Source: Pseudomonadota bacterium (GTDB lineage: Bacteria; Myxococcota_A; Polyangia; Polyangiales; Polyangiaceae). Taken from it: 6,800 nt of DNA. The DNA is taken from positions 1 to 6,800 of the forward strand of contig JAEYOT010000599.1 in the NCBI GenBank assembly GCA_023411445.1. The letters run 5' to 3'. Shown here in pieces: positions 1 to 6,800 of this stretch. Numbering within the stretch: position 1 is the stretch's first letter; every line of letters starts with the position of its first letter. A model generated the notes under the pieces. It saw only the letters and a program-made list of their open reading frames with translations, did not search any database and was not told the origin of the DNA. The position numbers and the translations under genes are program-made.

Positions 1-1881
1 GTCTACAAGAAGCTGGTCGTCAGCGCCGATCGCACGAGGCTGTTGGGCGGCATCTTGGTGGGGGACGCGGCCGAGTACGCGGCGCTCACGCAGCTGTTCC
101 GCTCCGGTGAAGCGCTGCCCGGCGCGCCGGAAGAGCTGATCTTCGGCGCGCGCGACGGCGGGAAGACCAAGCTGACCCTAGCGGATACGGCGCAGGTCTG
201 CTCCTGCAACAACGTGACGAAGGGCTCCATCTGCAAGGCCGTGCGAGCCGGCACCTGCAACCTGTCGGACCTGAAGAAGGAGACGAAGGCCGGTACCGGC
301 TGCGGCGGCTGCATGCAGCTAGTGACGGACATCCTGAACGCCGAGCTCGCCGCCGCCGGCAAGACGGTGAAGAAGGAGCTGTGCGAGCACTTCGCGTACA
401 GTCGGCAAGAGCTCTACCAAATCGTGCGCGTCATGAAGCAGCGCTCGTTCAAGGAGCTGCTGGAGACGCACGGTCAGGGTAGCGGCTGCGAGGTGTGCAA
501 GCCGGCCATCGCCTCGATCTTGGCTAGCGTTCACAACGACATGATTTTGCAGCACGACACGCTGCAAGACTCCAACGATCGTTACCTGGCCAACTTGCAG
601 CGCACGGGCCTCTACTCGGTGGTGCCGCGCATCCCGGCCGGCGAAATCACACCCGAGAAGCTGATCAAGCTGGGCGAAATCGCCCAAAAGTACAAGCTGT
701 ATACGAAGATCACCGGCGGTCAGCGCATCGACATGTTTGGCGCGCGCGTGGAGCAGCTGCCGGAGATCTGGGAGGAGCTGGTCGCGGCGGGCTTCGAGTC
801 CGGCCACGCCTACGGCAAGGCCGTGCGTACCGTGAAGAGCTGTGTCGGCAGCACCTGGTGCCGCTTTGGCGTGCAGGACTCGGTGAGCTTCGCGATTCGC
901 GTTGAGGAACGCTACAAGGGCATCCGCGCACCGCACAAGCTGAAGAGCGCCGTCAGCGGCTGCATCCGTGAGTGCGCCGAGGCTCAGAGCAAGGACTTTG
1001 GTCTGATCGCCACCGAGAAGGGCTGGAACCTGTACGTGTGCGGCAACGGCGGCATCAAGCCGCGCCACGCGGATCTGTTGGCGGCCGATCTCACCGAAGA
1101 GCAGGCGCTGAAGTACGTCGATCGCTTCTTGATGTTCTACATTCGCACGGCCGATCGTCTGACGCGCACGTCTACCTGGCTCGACAAGATGGACGGCGGC
1201 ATCCAGCAGCTCCGTGAGGTCGTGATCGACGACAAGCTCGGCATCTGCGAGGAGCTGGAGCGCGAGATGCAGTACCTGGTCGACACCTACCGCTGCGAGT
1301 GGGCGGAGACGATTCGGGATCCGGCGCGGCGCGCGAAATTCCGCCACTTTGCCAACACGCCGGAAGCGGACGACACCATCGAGCTGGTGGACGAGCGCGG
1401 CCAGAAGCGCCCGCGCGACTGGGACAAGGGCGCGACGATCTCGCCGATCCGCGATCGCCGTCACCTGCCGCTCATCACCACGCAGTGGGTGCGCGTCGCC
1501 AGCGTGAACGACGTGCCAGCCGAAGGCGGCATCGCCATCAAGTACGGTCCGGCGCAGATCGCCCTCTACAACTTCGCGTCGCGCGGTGAGTGGTACGCCT
1601 GTCAAAACCAGTGCCCGCACATGCAGGACATGGTGCTGGCGCGCGGCCTGATCGGTGACCAGCAGGGCCAGCCCAAGGTAGCCTGCCCGCAGCACAAGAA
1701 GACCTTTTCGCTGAAGACGGGCGAGTGCCTGAGCGGCGATGCGCTCAAGGTGCGCACCTTCCCGGTGCGCGTCGAAGGCACGGAGATTTTCCTCGAGCTG
1801 CCGAGTGAGGCGGAGATCGAGAAGCTCATGCCGATCAAGAAATGCGATCTGCACGAGGACGCGGCTTCAGCCGCGGAGTGA
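1..1881 (+). CDS. nirBD: Assimilatory nitrite reductase [NAD(P)H], fused NirB-NirD, 5' partial
   Basis: Siroheme enzyme reducing nitrite to ammonium in the cytoplasm with NAD(P)H. The frame is open from base 1, so the FAD/NADH-binding N-terminus is missing; 626 codons are visible. It begins with the end of the flavin domain (LLGGILVGDA near 40-66). A BFD-like [2Fe-2S] domain follows, with Cys codons at 199, 205, 301 and 310 (CxC...CxxC). A second BFD-like segment (382-500) ends in GCEVCKP. The sulfite/nitrite reductase half-domain runs from about 565 to 1080 and carries the siroheme-[4Fe-4S] ligands Cys841-x5-Cys859 and Cys961-x3-Cys973. From about 1470 to 1815 the frame continues into a Rieske domain with full ligands, CPH at 1612-1620 and CPQH at 1684-1695. 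In most bacteria NirD is a separate small protein; here it is fused, as in fungal nitrite reductases. First visible gene of the block, 62 bases before narK. Identity is firm; the upstream end and promoter are not visible. Confidence 0.96.
   Translation, partial: VYKKLVVSADRTRLLGGILVGDAAEYAALTQLFRSGEALPGAPEELIFGARDGGKTKLTLADTAQVCSCNNVTKGSICKAVRAGTCNLSDLKKETKAGTGCGGCMQLVTDILNAELAAAGKTVKKELCEHFAYSRQELYQIVRVMKQRSFKELLETHGQGSGCEVCKPAIASILASVHNDMILQHDTLQDSNDRYLANLQRTGLYSVVPRIPAGEITPEKLIKLGEIAQKYKLYTKITGGQRIDMFGARVEQLPEIWEELVAAGFESGHAYGKAVRTVKSCVGSTWCRFGVQDSVSFAIRVEERYKGIRAPHKLKSAVSGCIRECAEAQSKDFGLIATEKGWNLYVCGNGGIKPRHADLLAADLTEEQALKYVDRFLMFYIRTADRLTRTSTWLDKMDGGIQQLREVVIDDKLGICEELEREMQYLVDTYRCEWAETIRDPARRAKFRHFANTPEADDTIELVDERGQKRPRDWDKGATISPIRDRRHLPLITTQWVRVASVNDVPAEGGIAIKYGPAQIALYNFASRGEWYACQNQCPHMQDMVLARGLIGDQQGQPKVACPQHKKTFSLKTGECLSGDALKVRTFPVRVEGTEIFLELPSEAEIEKLMPIKKCDLHEDAASAAE
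1860..1875 (+). other. Perfect GC-rich inverted repeat at the 3' end of nirBD
   Basis: CGCGGCT and AGCCGCG are exact inverted complements separated by TC. In RNA this would fold as a six-base-pair stem CGCGGC/GCCGCG closed by a UUCA tetraloop. It lies inside the last codons (the AASAAE tail) just before the TGA at 1879. No U-run follows directly; the nearest T5 is at 1925-1929, so it is not a standard intrinsic terminator. It could protect the upstream mRNA or set relative expression between nirBD and the downstream genes, but it may equally be a by-product of alanine-rich GC-rich coding. Confidence 0.4.
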
Positions 1882-1943
1882 AGAATACGAGTCTGCGTCG
1901 GGGGGCCAGGGGGGCGTCACGACCTTTTTGCCGCGAGAGCACC
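1882..1943 (+). other. Intergenic spacer nirBD-narK with paired G6 tracts
   Basis: The only real gap between genes in the window. It holds two runs of six G (1900-1905 and 1909-1914) separated by CCA, then a T5 run at 1925-1929, and a weak purine stretch GAGAG at 1935-1939 four bases ahead of the narK ATG. I see no convincing -35/-10 pair and no stem directly before the T-run, so neither an internal promoter nor a terminator is supported. Read-through transcription from nirBD into narK is the simplest reading. Confidence 0.45.
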
Positions 1944-3221
1944 ATGAAAGCCACCAAGATCAGTCTGCTGAGCTTCAGCACGCCGCCCATGCGCGCTTTC
2001 CACATGACGTGGATCGCCTTCTTCTTGTGCTTTTTCGGCTGGTTCGGCCTGGCGCCGCTGATGCCGCTCGTGCGCGCGGATCTGGGCTTGACGCAAGCCC
2101 AGGTGGCAAACTCGGTGATCGCGTCGGTCGCCGGCACCATCTTCGCGCGACTGCTGATCGGTTACTTGTGCGACAAGTACGGCCCGCGCCGCATCTATGC
2201 AGCGCTGCTGGCGCTCGGCGCGCTGCCGGTGATGGGCGTCGGCTTGGCGCAGGACTACACGTCGTTTCTGATCTGCCGCGTGCTGATCGGGCTCATCGGC
2301 GCGTCGTTCGTGATCACGCAGTACCACACCTCCGCCATGTTCGCGCCCAACGTGGTCGGTACGGCCAACGCCACCACGGCCGGCTGGGGCAACCTGGGCG
2401 GTGGCGTCACGCAGATGGTGATGCCGCTGGTGGTGCTGGGCCTGGTCGGGCTCGGCTTGGTGGAGGGGCAGGCGTGGCGCTACGCGATGATCTTGCCAGG
2501 TAGCTTGATGCTGATCATGAGCGTGCTCTACCTGCGCTTCACGCAGGACTCTCCAGAGGGCAAGGACGCGCGCGCGAGCACCGGTAAGCCCAAAGGCTCC
2601 TTGCTGGATGCGGCGCGCGACCCGCGCGTGTGGGCGCTTTTCGTGGGTTACGGCGCCTGCTTCGGCGTCGAGCTCACCATTCACAACGTCGCCGCCAGCT
2701 ACTTTCACGATCGCTTCCAGCTGGGCTTGAAGGAAGCGGGAATGCTGGCGGGTAGCTTCGGCGTGCTGGCCATCTTCGCCCGTTCGCTCGGCGGCTGGCT
2801 CGGCGACAAGGCGGGGGCGCGCTTCGGCCTCGACGGCCGAGGGCGCTTCCTGACCTTGATGCTGCTGCTCGAGGGCTTGGGCCTCGTGTTGTTTTCGCGC
2901 ATGGACAGCGTCGTGCCGGCGGCGATCACGCTGGTGCTGTTCGGCTTGTTCGTGCACATCGCGGCTGGCGCTACCTACTCGGTCGTGCCGTTTATCAAGC
3001 CGCAAGGCGTGGGCGCGGTCGCCGGCATCGTGGGCGCGGGCGGCAACGTCGGCGCGGTGCTGGCTGGCTTGTTGTTCCGCGGCGGTGGTGAGATGCAGAC
3101 GCCGCTGCTCTGGCTCGGCACCGCCGTGTTGGTCGCCGCCGGGCTCGCGGCGGCGGTGCGCTTCGGTCGTAAAGAGGTCGAGCCGGCCATCGTCACTACG
3201 GAGGCTGTGCCCGCCGAATGA
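1944..3221 (+). CDS. narK: Nitrate/nitrite transporter, MFS NNP (NarK) family
   Basis: Inner-membrane carrier predicted to import nitrate (possibly also move nitrite) for the reductases around it. The 425-residue product has about 12 hydrophobic segments, with a hydrophilic central loop near residues 200-228. MFS motif A is seen as GYLCDKYGPR (73-82). Both family nitrate signatures are present: GWGNLGGG (147-154) and GAGGNVG (364-370). Arg69 (FARLLIG) in helix 2 and Arg280 (FARSLGG) in helix 8 match the two arginines that bind the anion in characterised NarK/NrtA proteins. The frame is open from an ATG at 1842, but that start would add 34 arginine-rich residues overlapping nirBD and unlike the family, so the ATG at 1944 is chosen despite a weak GAGAG ribosome site; ATG 1989 is a less likely alternative. 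The stop overlaps the next start by four bases (ATGA), implying translational coupling. Import versus nitrate/nitrite exchange cannot be told from sequence. Confidence 0.93.
   Translation: MKATKISLLSFSTPPMRAFHMTWIAFFLCFFGWFGLAPLMPLVRADLGLTQAQVANSVIASVAGTIFARLLIGYLCDKYGPRRIYAALLALGALPVMGVGLAQDYTSFLICRVLIGLIGASFVITQYHTSAMFAPNVVGTANATTAGWGNLGGGVTQMVMPLVVLGLVGLGLVEGQAWRYAMILPGSLMLIMSVLYLRFTQDSPEGKDARASTGKPKGSLLDAARDPRVWALFVGYGACFGVELTIHNVAASYFHDRFQLGLKEAGMLAGSFGVLAIFARSLGGWLGDKAGARFGLDGRGRFLTLMLLLEGLGLVLFSRMDSVVPAAITLVLFGLFVHIAAGATYSVVPFIKPQGVGAVAGIVGAGGNVGAVLAGLLFRGGGEMQTPLLWLGTAVLVAAGLAAAVRFGRKEVEPAIVTTEAVPAE
3200..3204 (+). promoter_or_regulatory. Possible ribosome binding site for the DmsBC-like gene
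   Basis: GGAGG lies inside the 3' end of narK, 13 bases before the ATG at 3218. The spacing is longer than ideal. Together with the ATGA stop/start overlap at 3218-3221 it suggests initiation by ribosomes finishing narK rather than strong independent entry. Confidence 0.5.
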
Positions 3222-4948
3222 CCATCCAGGCTGCCGCCGTGCTGCCGAAGCAGGAGCGCGAGCCCGCGCGCGTTCGGCTCCCGCTGGTCAACCAGTTGCT
3301 GGCTCTGCAGGGCGATCTCAGCGCCGTGGAGCGCTTCTCACGCCGGCACGAGGAGGGCGAGCTGCCGCCCGGTGAGCGGGTTTACGAGGACTTGATCCCG
3401 CTCGCCAAGCCCGGCAAGGGGCAGCAGTACGCGTTTCAGGTCGACTTGGACGCCTGTACGGGCTGTAAGGCGTGCGTCACCGCCTGCCATCGCCTGAACG
3501 GTCTGGACGATGATGAAGCCGAGACGTGGCGCAGCGTGGGCCTATTGCACGGCGGTACCTCGAGCGAGCCGGTGCAGCAGACCGTGACCACCGCTTGCCA
3601 CCACTGCGTGGATCCAGCGTGCATGAAGGGCTGCCCCGTCAACGCCTACGAGAAGGATCCGGTGACCGGCATCGTGCGGCACTTGGACGACCAGTGCATT
3701 GGTTGCCAGTACTGCACGCTCACGTGTCCGTACGAGGTGCCGCAGTTCAGCAAACGTCGCGGTATCGTGCGCAAGTGCGACATGTGCAGCGAGCGCCTGG
3801 CGGTGGGGGAGGCGCCGGCGTGCGTGCAGGCGTGCCCCAACGAAGCCATCTCGATCAAGATCGTGGAGACGCAGCAGCTGCTCGAGCAAGCGCAGTCGGA
3901 AGGCTTGCTGCCGGGCACGCCCTCGTCCGGAATCACGGTGCCGTCCACCCAGTACAAGACGCGCAAGGTGATGCCGAAGAACATGCTGCCCGGCGACTTT
4001 TACGCCGTGCGGGCCGGTCACCAGCACCTGCCGCTCGTGATCATGCTCGTGCTGACGCAGCTTTCAGCCGGAGCCTTCTGGATCGACTTCGGCTTGCACG
4101 AGACCGGTTGGAGCAACGCGCTTGGCGAGGTGCGTACCTATCATTCGTTGGTCGCGCTGGGCCTCGGTCTGCTCGCGATCGGCGCCAGCACCTTGCACCT
4201 GGGCCGACCGCACCTGGCGTTTCGAGCCATGATCGGCCTGCGCACGTCGTGGCTCAGCCGCGAAGCGCTCGGCTTCGCCCTGTTCGCGAAGCTGGCGGTG
4301 GCCTACGCCGCGCTACACTTTCATGGCCCAATCCTGGGTCTCATCGGCTTGCCGCCGCTCACGCCGGCCGTGTTCGAGCGCGCCGCCACCTGGCTCGGCG
4401 CCTCGGTGTCGCTGATCGGCGTCGCCGCCGTCGCCTGCTCGGTCATGTTGTACAAGGTCACTCAGCGCGAGTGGTGGGGCGGCGGGCGCACCACCTTCAA
4501 GTTCTTCCTCACCGCGGGCGTGCTCGGTACCGCCATCACGTCGCTCACCTATGGCGTGGCGGCGCAGCTCTTGGGTAGCGCTCTGGACGTGCAGGGCACC
4601 GTGAAAGCTCTGGGCTGGCTGCTCATCGCGCTGACCAGCCTCAAGTTGGTAGGAGAGGCAACCGTGCTGCTCCACGTCTACGATCGCAAGCTCGGCGAGC
4701 TCAAGCGCACGGCGTTGCTGCTCCGCGGTCAGTTGTTGAAGGAGCTCACGGCGCGGCTCGGCCTCGGCGCGGTGGGTGGGGTGCTGCTGCCGCTCTTGCT
4801 CTCCGCGTCGCTGGACCAGCTCGGCGCTGCCGGTCGGATCTCGTTCTTGGCGGCCAGCGCGGTGCTGCTCCTGCTCGGTGAGCTGATTGAGCGCATGTTG
4901 TTCTTCAAAGCGCTCTCAGCGCCCAAAATGCCCGGCGCCGTGGCCTGA
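3218..4948 (+). CDS. Fused DmsB-like [4Fe-4S] ferredoxin and DmsC-like quinol-binding membrane anchor
   Basis: Predicted to take electrons from membrane quinol and pass them to the molybdenum nitrate reductase encoded next. After an N-terminal extension of about 75 residues come four complete [4Fe-4S] sites: Cys80/83/86/90, Cys127/130/135/139, Cys160/163/166/170 and Cys187/190/202/206, the DmsB/NrfC pattern. A linker (about 215-265) leads to eight hydrophobic helices near residues 271-289, 308-326, 349-368, 391-411, 428-450, 463-485, 512-531 and 541-562. The loop after helix 2 holds HLGRP (His327) and a run of arginines, the conserved DmsC region; in E. coli DmsC His65 in this loop is tied to menaquinol binding. 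Positive charge clusters before helix 1 and after helices 2, 4, 6 and 8, so the N-terminal cluster domain should be cytoplasmic. DmsB and DmsC are normally separate proteins. The start overlaps the narK stop. Domain assignment is firm; partnership with NasA is inferred from adjacency. Confidence 0.93.
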   Translation: MTIQAAAVLPKQEREPARVRLPLVNQLLALQGDLSAVERFSRRHEEGELPPGERVYEDLIPLAKPGKGQQYAFQVDLDACTGCKACVTACHRLNGLDDDEAETWRSVGLLHGGTSSEPVQQTVTTACHHCVDPACMKGCPVNAYEKDPVTGIVRHLDDQCIGCQYCTLTCPYEVPQFSKRRGIVRKCDMCSERLAVGEAPACVQACPNEAISIKIVETQQLLEQAQSEGLLPGTPSSGITVPSTQYKTRKVMPKNMLPGDFYAVRAGHQHLPLVIMLVLTQLSAGAFWIDFGLHETGWSNALGEVRTYHSLVALGLGLLAIGASTLHLGRPHLAFRAMIGLRTSWLSREALGFALFAKLAVAYAALHFHGPILGLIGLPPLTPAVFERAATWLGASVSLIGVAAVACSVMLYKVTQREWWGGGRTTFKFFLTAGVLGTAITSLTYGVAAQLLGSALDVQGTVKALGWLLIALTSLKLVGEATVLLHVYDRKLGELKRTALLLRGQLLKELTARLGLGAVGGVLLPLLLSASLDQLGAAGRISFLAASAVLLLLGELIERMLFFKALSAPKMPGAVA

Positions 4949-4953
4949 GGAGG
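4948..4953 (+). promoter_or_regulatory. Strong Shine-Dalgarno for nasA, supports a GTG start
   Basis: AGGAGG sits five bases before the GTG at 4959 and overlaps the TGA of the preceding gene. This consensus site at good spacing decides the start in favour of GTG 4959. It predicts that nasA is translated efficiently from the shared transcript. Confidence 0.88.
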
Positions 4954-4958
4954 AAGTC

Positions 4959-6800
4959 GTGACCAGCAAGCCGAAGGTCCCCGCCGTCGTTAGCGATCTG
5001 CTCTACCAACGCAGCGGCAAGCTCACGCAAGAGCTGGTGCGTAACCCCGGCGGCTTTGGCCTGGGGCAGGTGCCGGCGCGGCTCAAGCCGGACGCCACCA
5101 CGACCGCCGTGTGCGGGTTCTGCTCCACCGGCTGCGGCCTGGAGGTGCACCTCAAAGACGGGCAGGCCGTGAACCTGTCACCGGCCCGCGACTACTCGGT
5201 GAACAAGGGCGCGGCTTGCCCCAAGGGCTGGGAGGCGCTCACGCCGCTCTACGCCAAGGATCGCGCGCGTCGGCCCATGCTGCGTAACGCGCGCGGCGCG
5301 CTGGAGGAGGTGCCCTGGCAGATCGCGCTGGAGGCCTTCTGCTCGCGCTTCAAGGCCATCCAGCACAAGCACGGCGCGGACTCGGTCGCCTTCATCAGCA
5401 CCGGCCAGATCCCCACGGAGGAGATGGCGCTGCTCGGCGCGCTCGCCAAGTTCGGCATGGGCATGCTGCACGGCGACGGCAACACGCGTCAGTGCATGGC
5501 GACGGCGGTCGTAGCCTACAAGCAGGCCTTCGGCTTCGACGCGCCGCCGTTCAGCTACGACGACTTCGAGCAGTCGGACGTGCTGGTGTTCGTCGGTGCC
5601 AACCCGTGCATCGCACACCCCATCATGTGGGAACGCGTGTGCAAGAACCGGAACCGGCCTGAGATCATCGTCATCGATCCGCGCAAGACCGAGACGGCCA
5701 TGGCGGCGACGCAGCACCTGCCGCTGCGCCCGAAGTCGGACCTGCGCCTGCTGTACGGCATCACCAAGCTCCTGATCGAGCGCGGCTACGTGGACCGCGA
5801 GTTCATCGCGCGCAGCGTGACCGGCTTCGAAGAGCTCGCGGCGCACGTCGCAGACTACAAGCTGGCCAACGTCGCCATGGACTCGGGCCTCTCCAGCGCG
5901 AGCATCGAGCGGGTGGTGGAGACGATCGGGCGCGGTAAGCGCGTGTCTTTCTGGTGGACGATGGGGGTGAACCAGAGCCACGAGGGTGTGCGGGTGGCGC
6001 AAGCCATCATCAACATCGCGCTCATCACCGGCAACATCGGTCGCCCCGGGACCGGCGCCAACTCAATCACCGGTCAATGCAACGCGATGGGCTCCAGGCT
6101 GTTCAGCAACACCACCAGCCTGCTCGGCGGGCACGACTTTGGTAACGCCGAGCACCGCGAAAAGGTCGCCTCCGTGCTGGGGATCGATGTCTCCAACATC
6201 CCGAGCAAGGGCAGCCTAGCCTACGATCAGATCCTCGAGGGGGTGCTGGCCGGCAAGATCAAGGGCCTCTGGATCATCGCCACCAACACGGCCCACTCTT
6301 GGATCAACCAGTCGGACGCTCAAGAGATCTTGAAGCGCCTGGATTTCTTGGTCGTGCAGGACATGTACAGCACTACGGAGACGGCGCGGCTGGCTCACTT
6401 GGTGTTGCCCGCCGCGGGCTGGGGGGAGAAGGAGGGCACCTTCATCAACTCCGAGCGTCGGATTGGTCTGCTCAAGAAGGTGTCGCGCGCGCCGGGCGAG
6501 GCGCTCGCGGATTTCTACATCTTCAAGCTGATCGCGGAGGCGTGGGGCGTGGGGGACTTGTTGCGAGCCTTCGAGAGCCCGGAGCAAACCTTCCAGCTGC
6601 TCAAGCGCCTGTCCAAAGGTCAGCCGTGCGACATCAGCGGCATCCGCGACTACGCCATGCTCGACGACCGACGCGGCATCCAGTGGCCCCTGCCCGAGGG
6701 GCAAGACGTAGCCGTGCAAGCCGAGCGCCGCCTGTTCGAGGACGGCAAGTTCTTCCACGCTGACGGCAAGGCCAAGCTGCTGTTCGAGGCGCCGTGGCCG
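4959..6800 (+). CDS. nasA: Assimilatory nitrate reductase, molybdopterin catalytic subunit, 3' partial
   Basis: Reduces nitrate to nitrite at a bis-molybdopterin guanine dinucleotide centre. The GTG-initiated frame stays open to the last base (614 codons), so the C-terminal end, including most or all of the dinucleotide-binding domain, is outside the window. Cys52-x2-Cys55-x3-Cys59-x27-Cys87 followed by PKG binds one [4Fe-4S] cluster. NTRQCMATA places the Mo-ligand Cys at residue 179 (codon 5493), typical of NasA/NarB/NapA and unlike the Asp of NarG or Ser of DmsA. Further family motifs are FVGANP (211-216), [10 protein letters not shown] (357-366), GQCNAMGSR (372-380) and [21 protein letters not shown] (481-501). 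No twin-arginine signal is present, which argues for a cytoplasmic NasA rather than periplasmic NapA or an exported DmsA-like enzyme. An unusual stretch of about 50 residues with a GGFGLGQVP motif precedes the first cysteine. It lies 10 bases after the DmsBC-like gene, its likely electron donor. Formate dehydrogenase is a relative, but the nitrite reductase and NarK neighbours favour nitrate. Confidence 0.94.
   Translation, partial: MTSKPKVPAVVSDLLYQRSGKLTQELVRNPGGFGLGQVPARLKPDATTTAVCGFCSTGCGLEVHLKDGQAVNLSPARDYSVNKGAACPKGWEALTPLYAKDRARRPMLRNARGALEEVPWQIALEAFCSRFKAIQHKHGADSVAFISTGQIPTEEMALLGALAKFGMGMLHGDGNTRQCMATAVVAYKQAFGFDAPPFSYDDFEQSDVLVFVGANPCIAHPIMWERVCKNRNRPEIIVIDPRKTETAMAATQHLPLRPKSDLRLLYGITKLLIERGYVDREFIARSVTGFEELAAHVADYKLANVAMDSGLSSASIERVVETIGRGKRVSFWWTMGVNQSHEGVRVAQAIINIALITGNIGRPGTGANSITGQCNAMGSRLFSNTTSLLGGHDFGNAEHREKVASVLGIDVSNIPSKGSLAYDQILEGVLAGKIKGLWIIATNTAHSWINQSDAQEILKRLDFLVVQDMYSTTETARLAHLVLPAAGWGEKEGTFINSERRIGLLKKVSRAPGEALADFYIFKLIAEAWGVGDLLRAFESPEQTFQLLKRLSKGQPCDISGIRDYAMLDDRRGIQWPLPEGQDVAVQAERRLFEDGKFFHADGKAKLLFEAPWP

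Noticed and set aside
319..1854. Long open frame of 511 codons on the minus strand opposite nirBD
   Set aside because: Its translation is low-complexity (rich in Arg, Ala, Leu, His, Asp) with no family motifs, and it is fully antisense to a gene with intact cofactor ligands. Such frames are expected in GC-rich coding DNA.
1900..1914. G-quadruplex from the two G6 runs
   Set aside because: Only two G-tracts are present; a standard quadruplex needs four tracts with loops between them. Splitting each run gives only weak two-tier possibilities.
1860..1929. Rho-independent terminator after nirBD
   Set aside because: The stem at 1860-1875 is about 50 bases from the T5 run, and no stem lies directly before the T5.
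1842..1943. Upstream ATG start for narK giving a 34-residue extension
   Set aside because: The extension is Arg/Gly-rich, overlaps the nirBD end, has no counterpart in the NarK family, and precedes a hydrophilic start that fits the usual N-terminus (MKATKISLL).
1917..3005. Minus-strand open frame opposite narK
   Set aside because: The product is His/Gln/Arg-rich with no recognisable domain, and it mirrors the codon bias of narK.
3526..4578. 350-codon plus-strand frame overlapping the DmsBC-like gene
   Set aside because: Arg/Ala/His-rich out-of-frame shadow lying wholly inside a gene with 16 conserved cysteines and eight helices.
4959..5110. Tat export signal on the molybdoenzyme
   Set aside because: No RRxFLK-like motif and no hydrophobic stretch occur before the first cluster cysteine, so export by this route is not supported.
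5178..6002. Minus-strand open frame opposite nasA
   Set aside because: Antisense shadow; the plus strand encodes an uninterrupted molybdoenzyme with all N-terminal motifs.

Overview
The window is a GC-rich, densely coding stretch from a bacterium. All four genes lie on the plus strand and form one operon-like block for assimilatory nitrate reduction. Nothing in the sequence fixes the taxon. The high GC, the fused NirB-NirD and the fused DmsB-DmsC partner suggest a large-genome soil or aquatic lineage such as a myxobacterium or planctomycete relative; this is a guess from remembered family resemblance, not a search result.

Layout. (1) 1-1881: 3' part of a NADH-dependent nitrite reductase large subunit (NirB) that continues into a complete Rieske domain (NirD) in the same frame; its 5' end lies outside the window. 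(2) 1944-3221: a NarK/NNP-type nitrate/nitrite transporter of the major facilitator superfamily. (3) 3218-4948: one polypeptide joining a four-cluster [4Fe-4S] DmsB-like ferredoxin domain to an eight-helix DmsC-like quinol-binding membrane anchor. (4) 4959-6800, open at the window end: a molybdenum nitrate reductase of the NasA/NarB type with an N-terminal [4Fe-4S] site and a cysteine Mo ligand. Gene 2 overlaps gene 3 by 4 bases, and gene 4 starts 10 bases after gene 3 behind a strong Shine-Dalgarno. The only gap of note is 62 bases between nirBD and narK. No RNA genes, mobile elements, CRISPR arrays or clear terminators are visible.

How they fit together. NarK would bring nitrate in. The NasA-type enzyme would reduce it to nitrite with electrons that appear to come from the membrane quinol pool through the DmsBC-like fusion. 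NirBD would then reduce nitrite to ammonium with NAD(P)H. The most interesting feature is this electron supply: assimilatory nitrate reductases usually draw on ferredoxin/flavodoxin or a NADH flavoprotein. Here the partner is a DMSO-reductase-type membrane module, and neither it nor NasA has a Tat signal. The charge distribution of the membrane helices predicts that the whole complex faces the cytoplasm, opposite to E. coli DmsABC.
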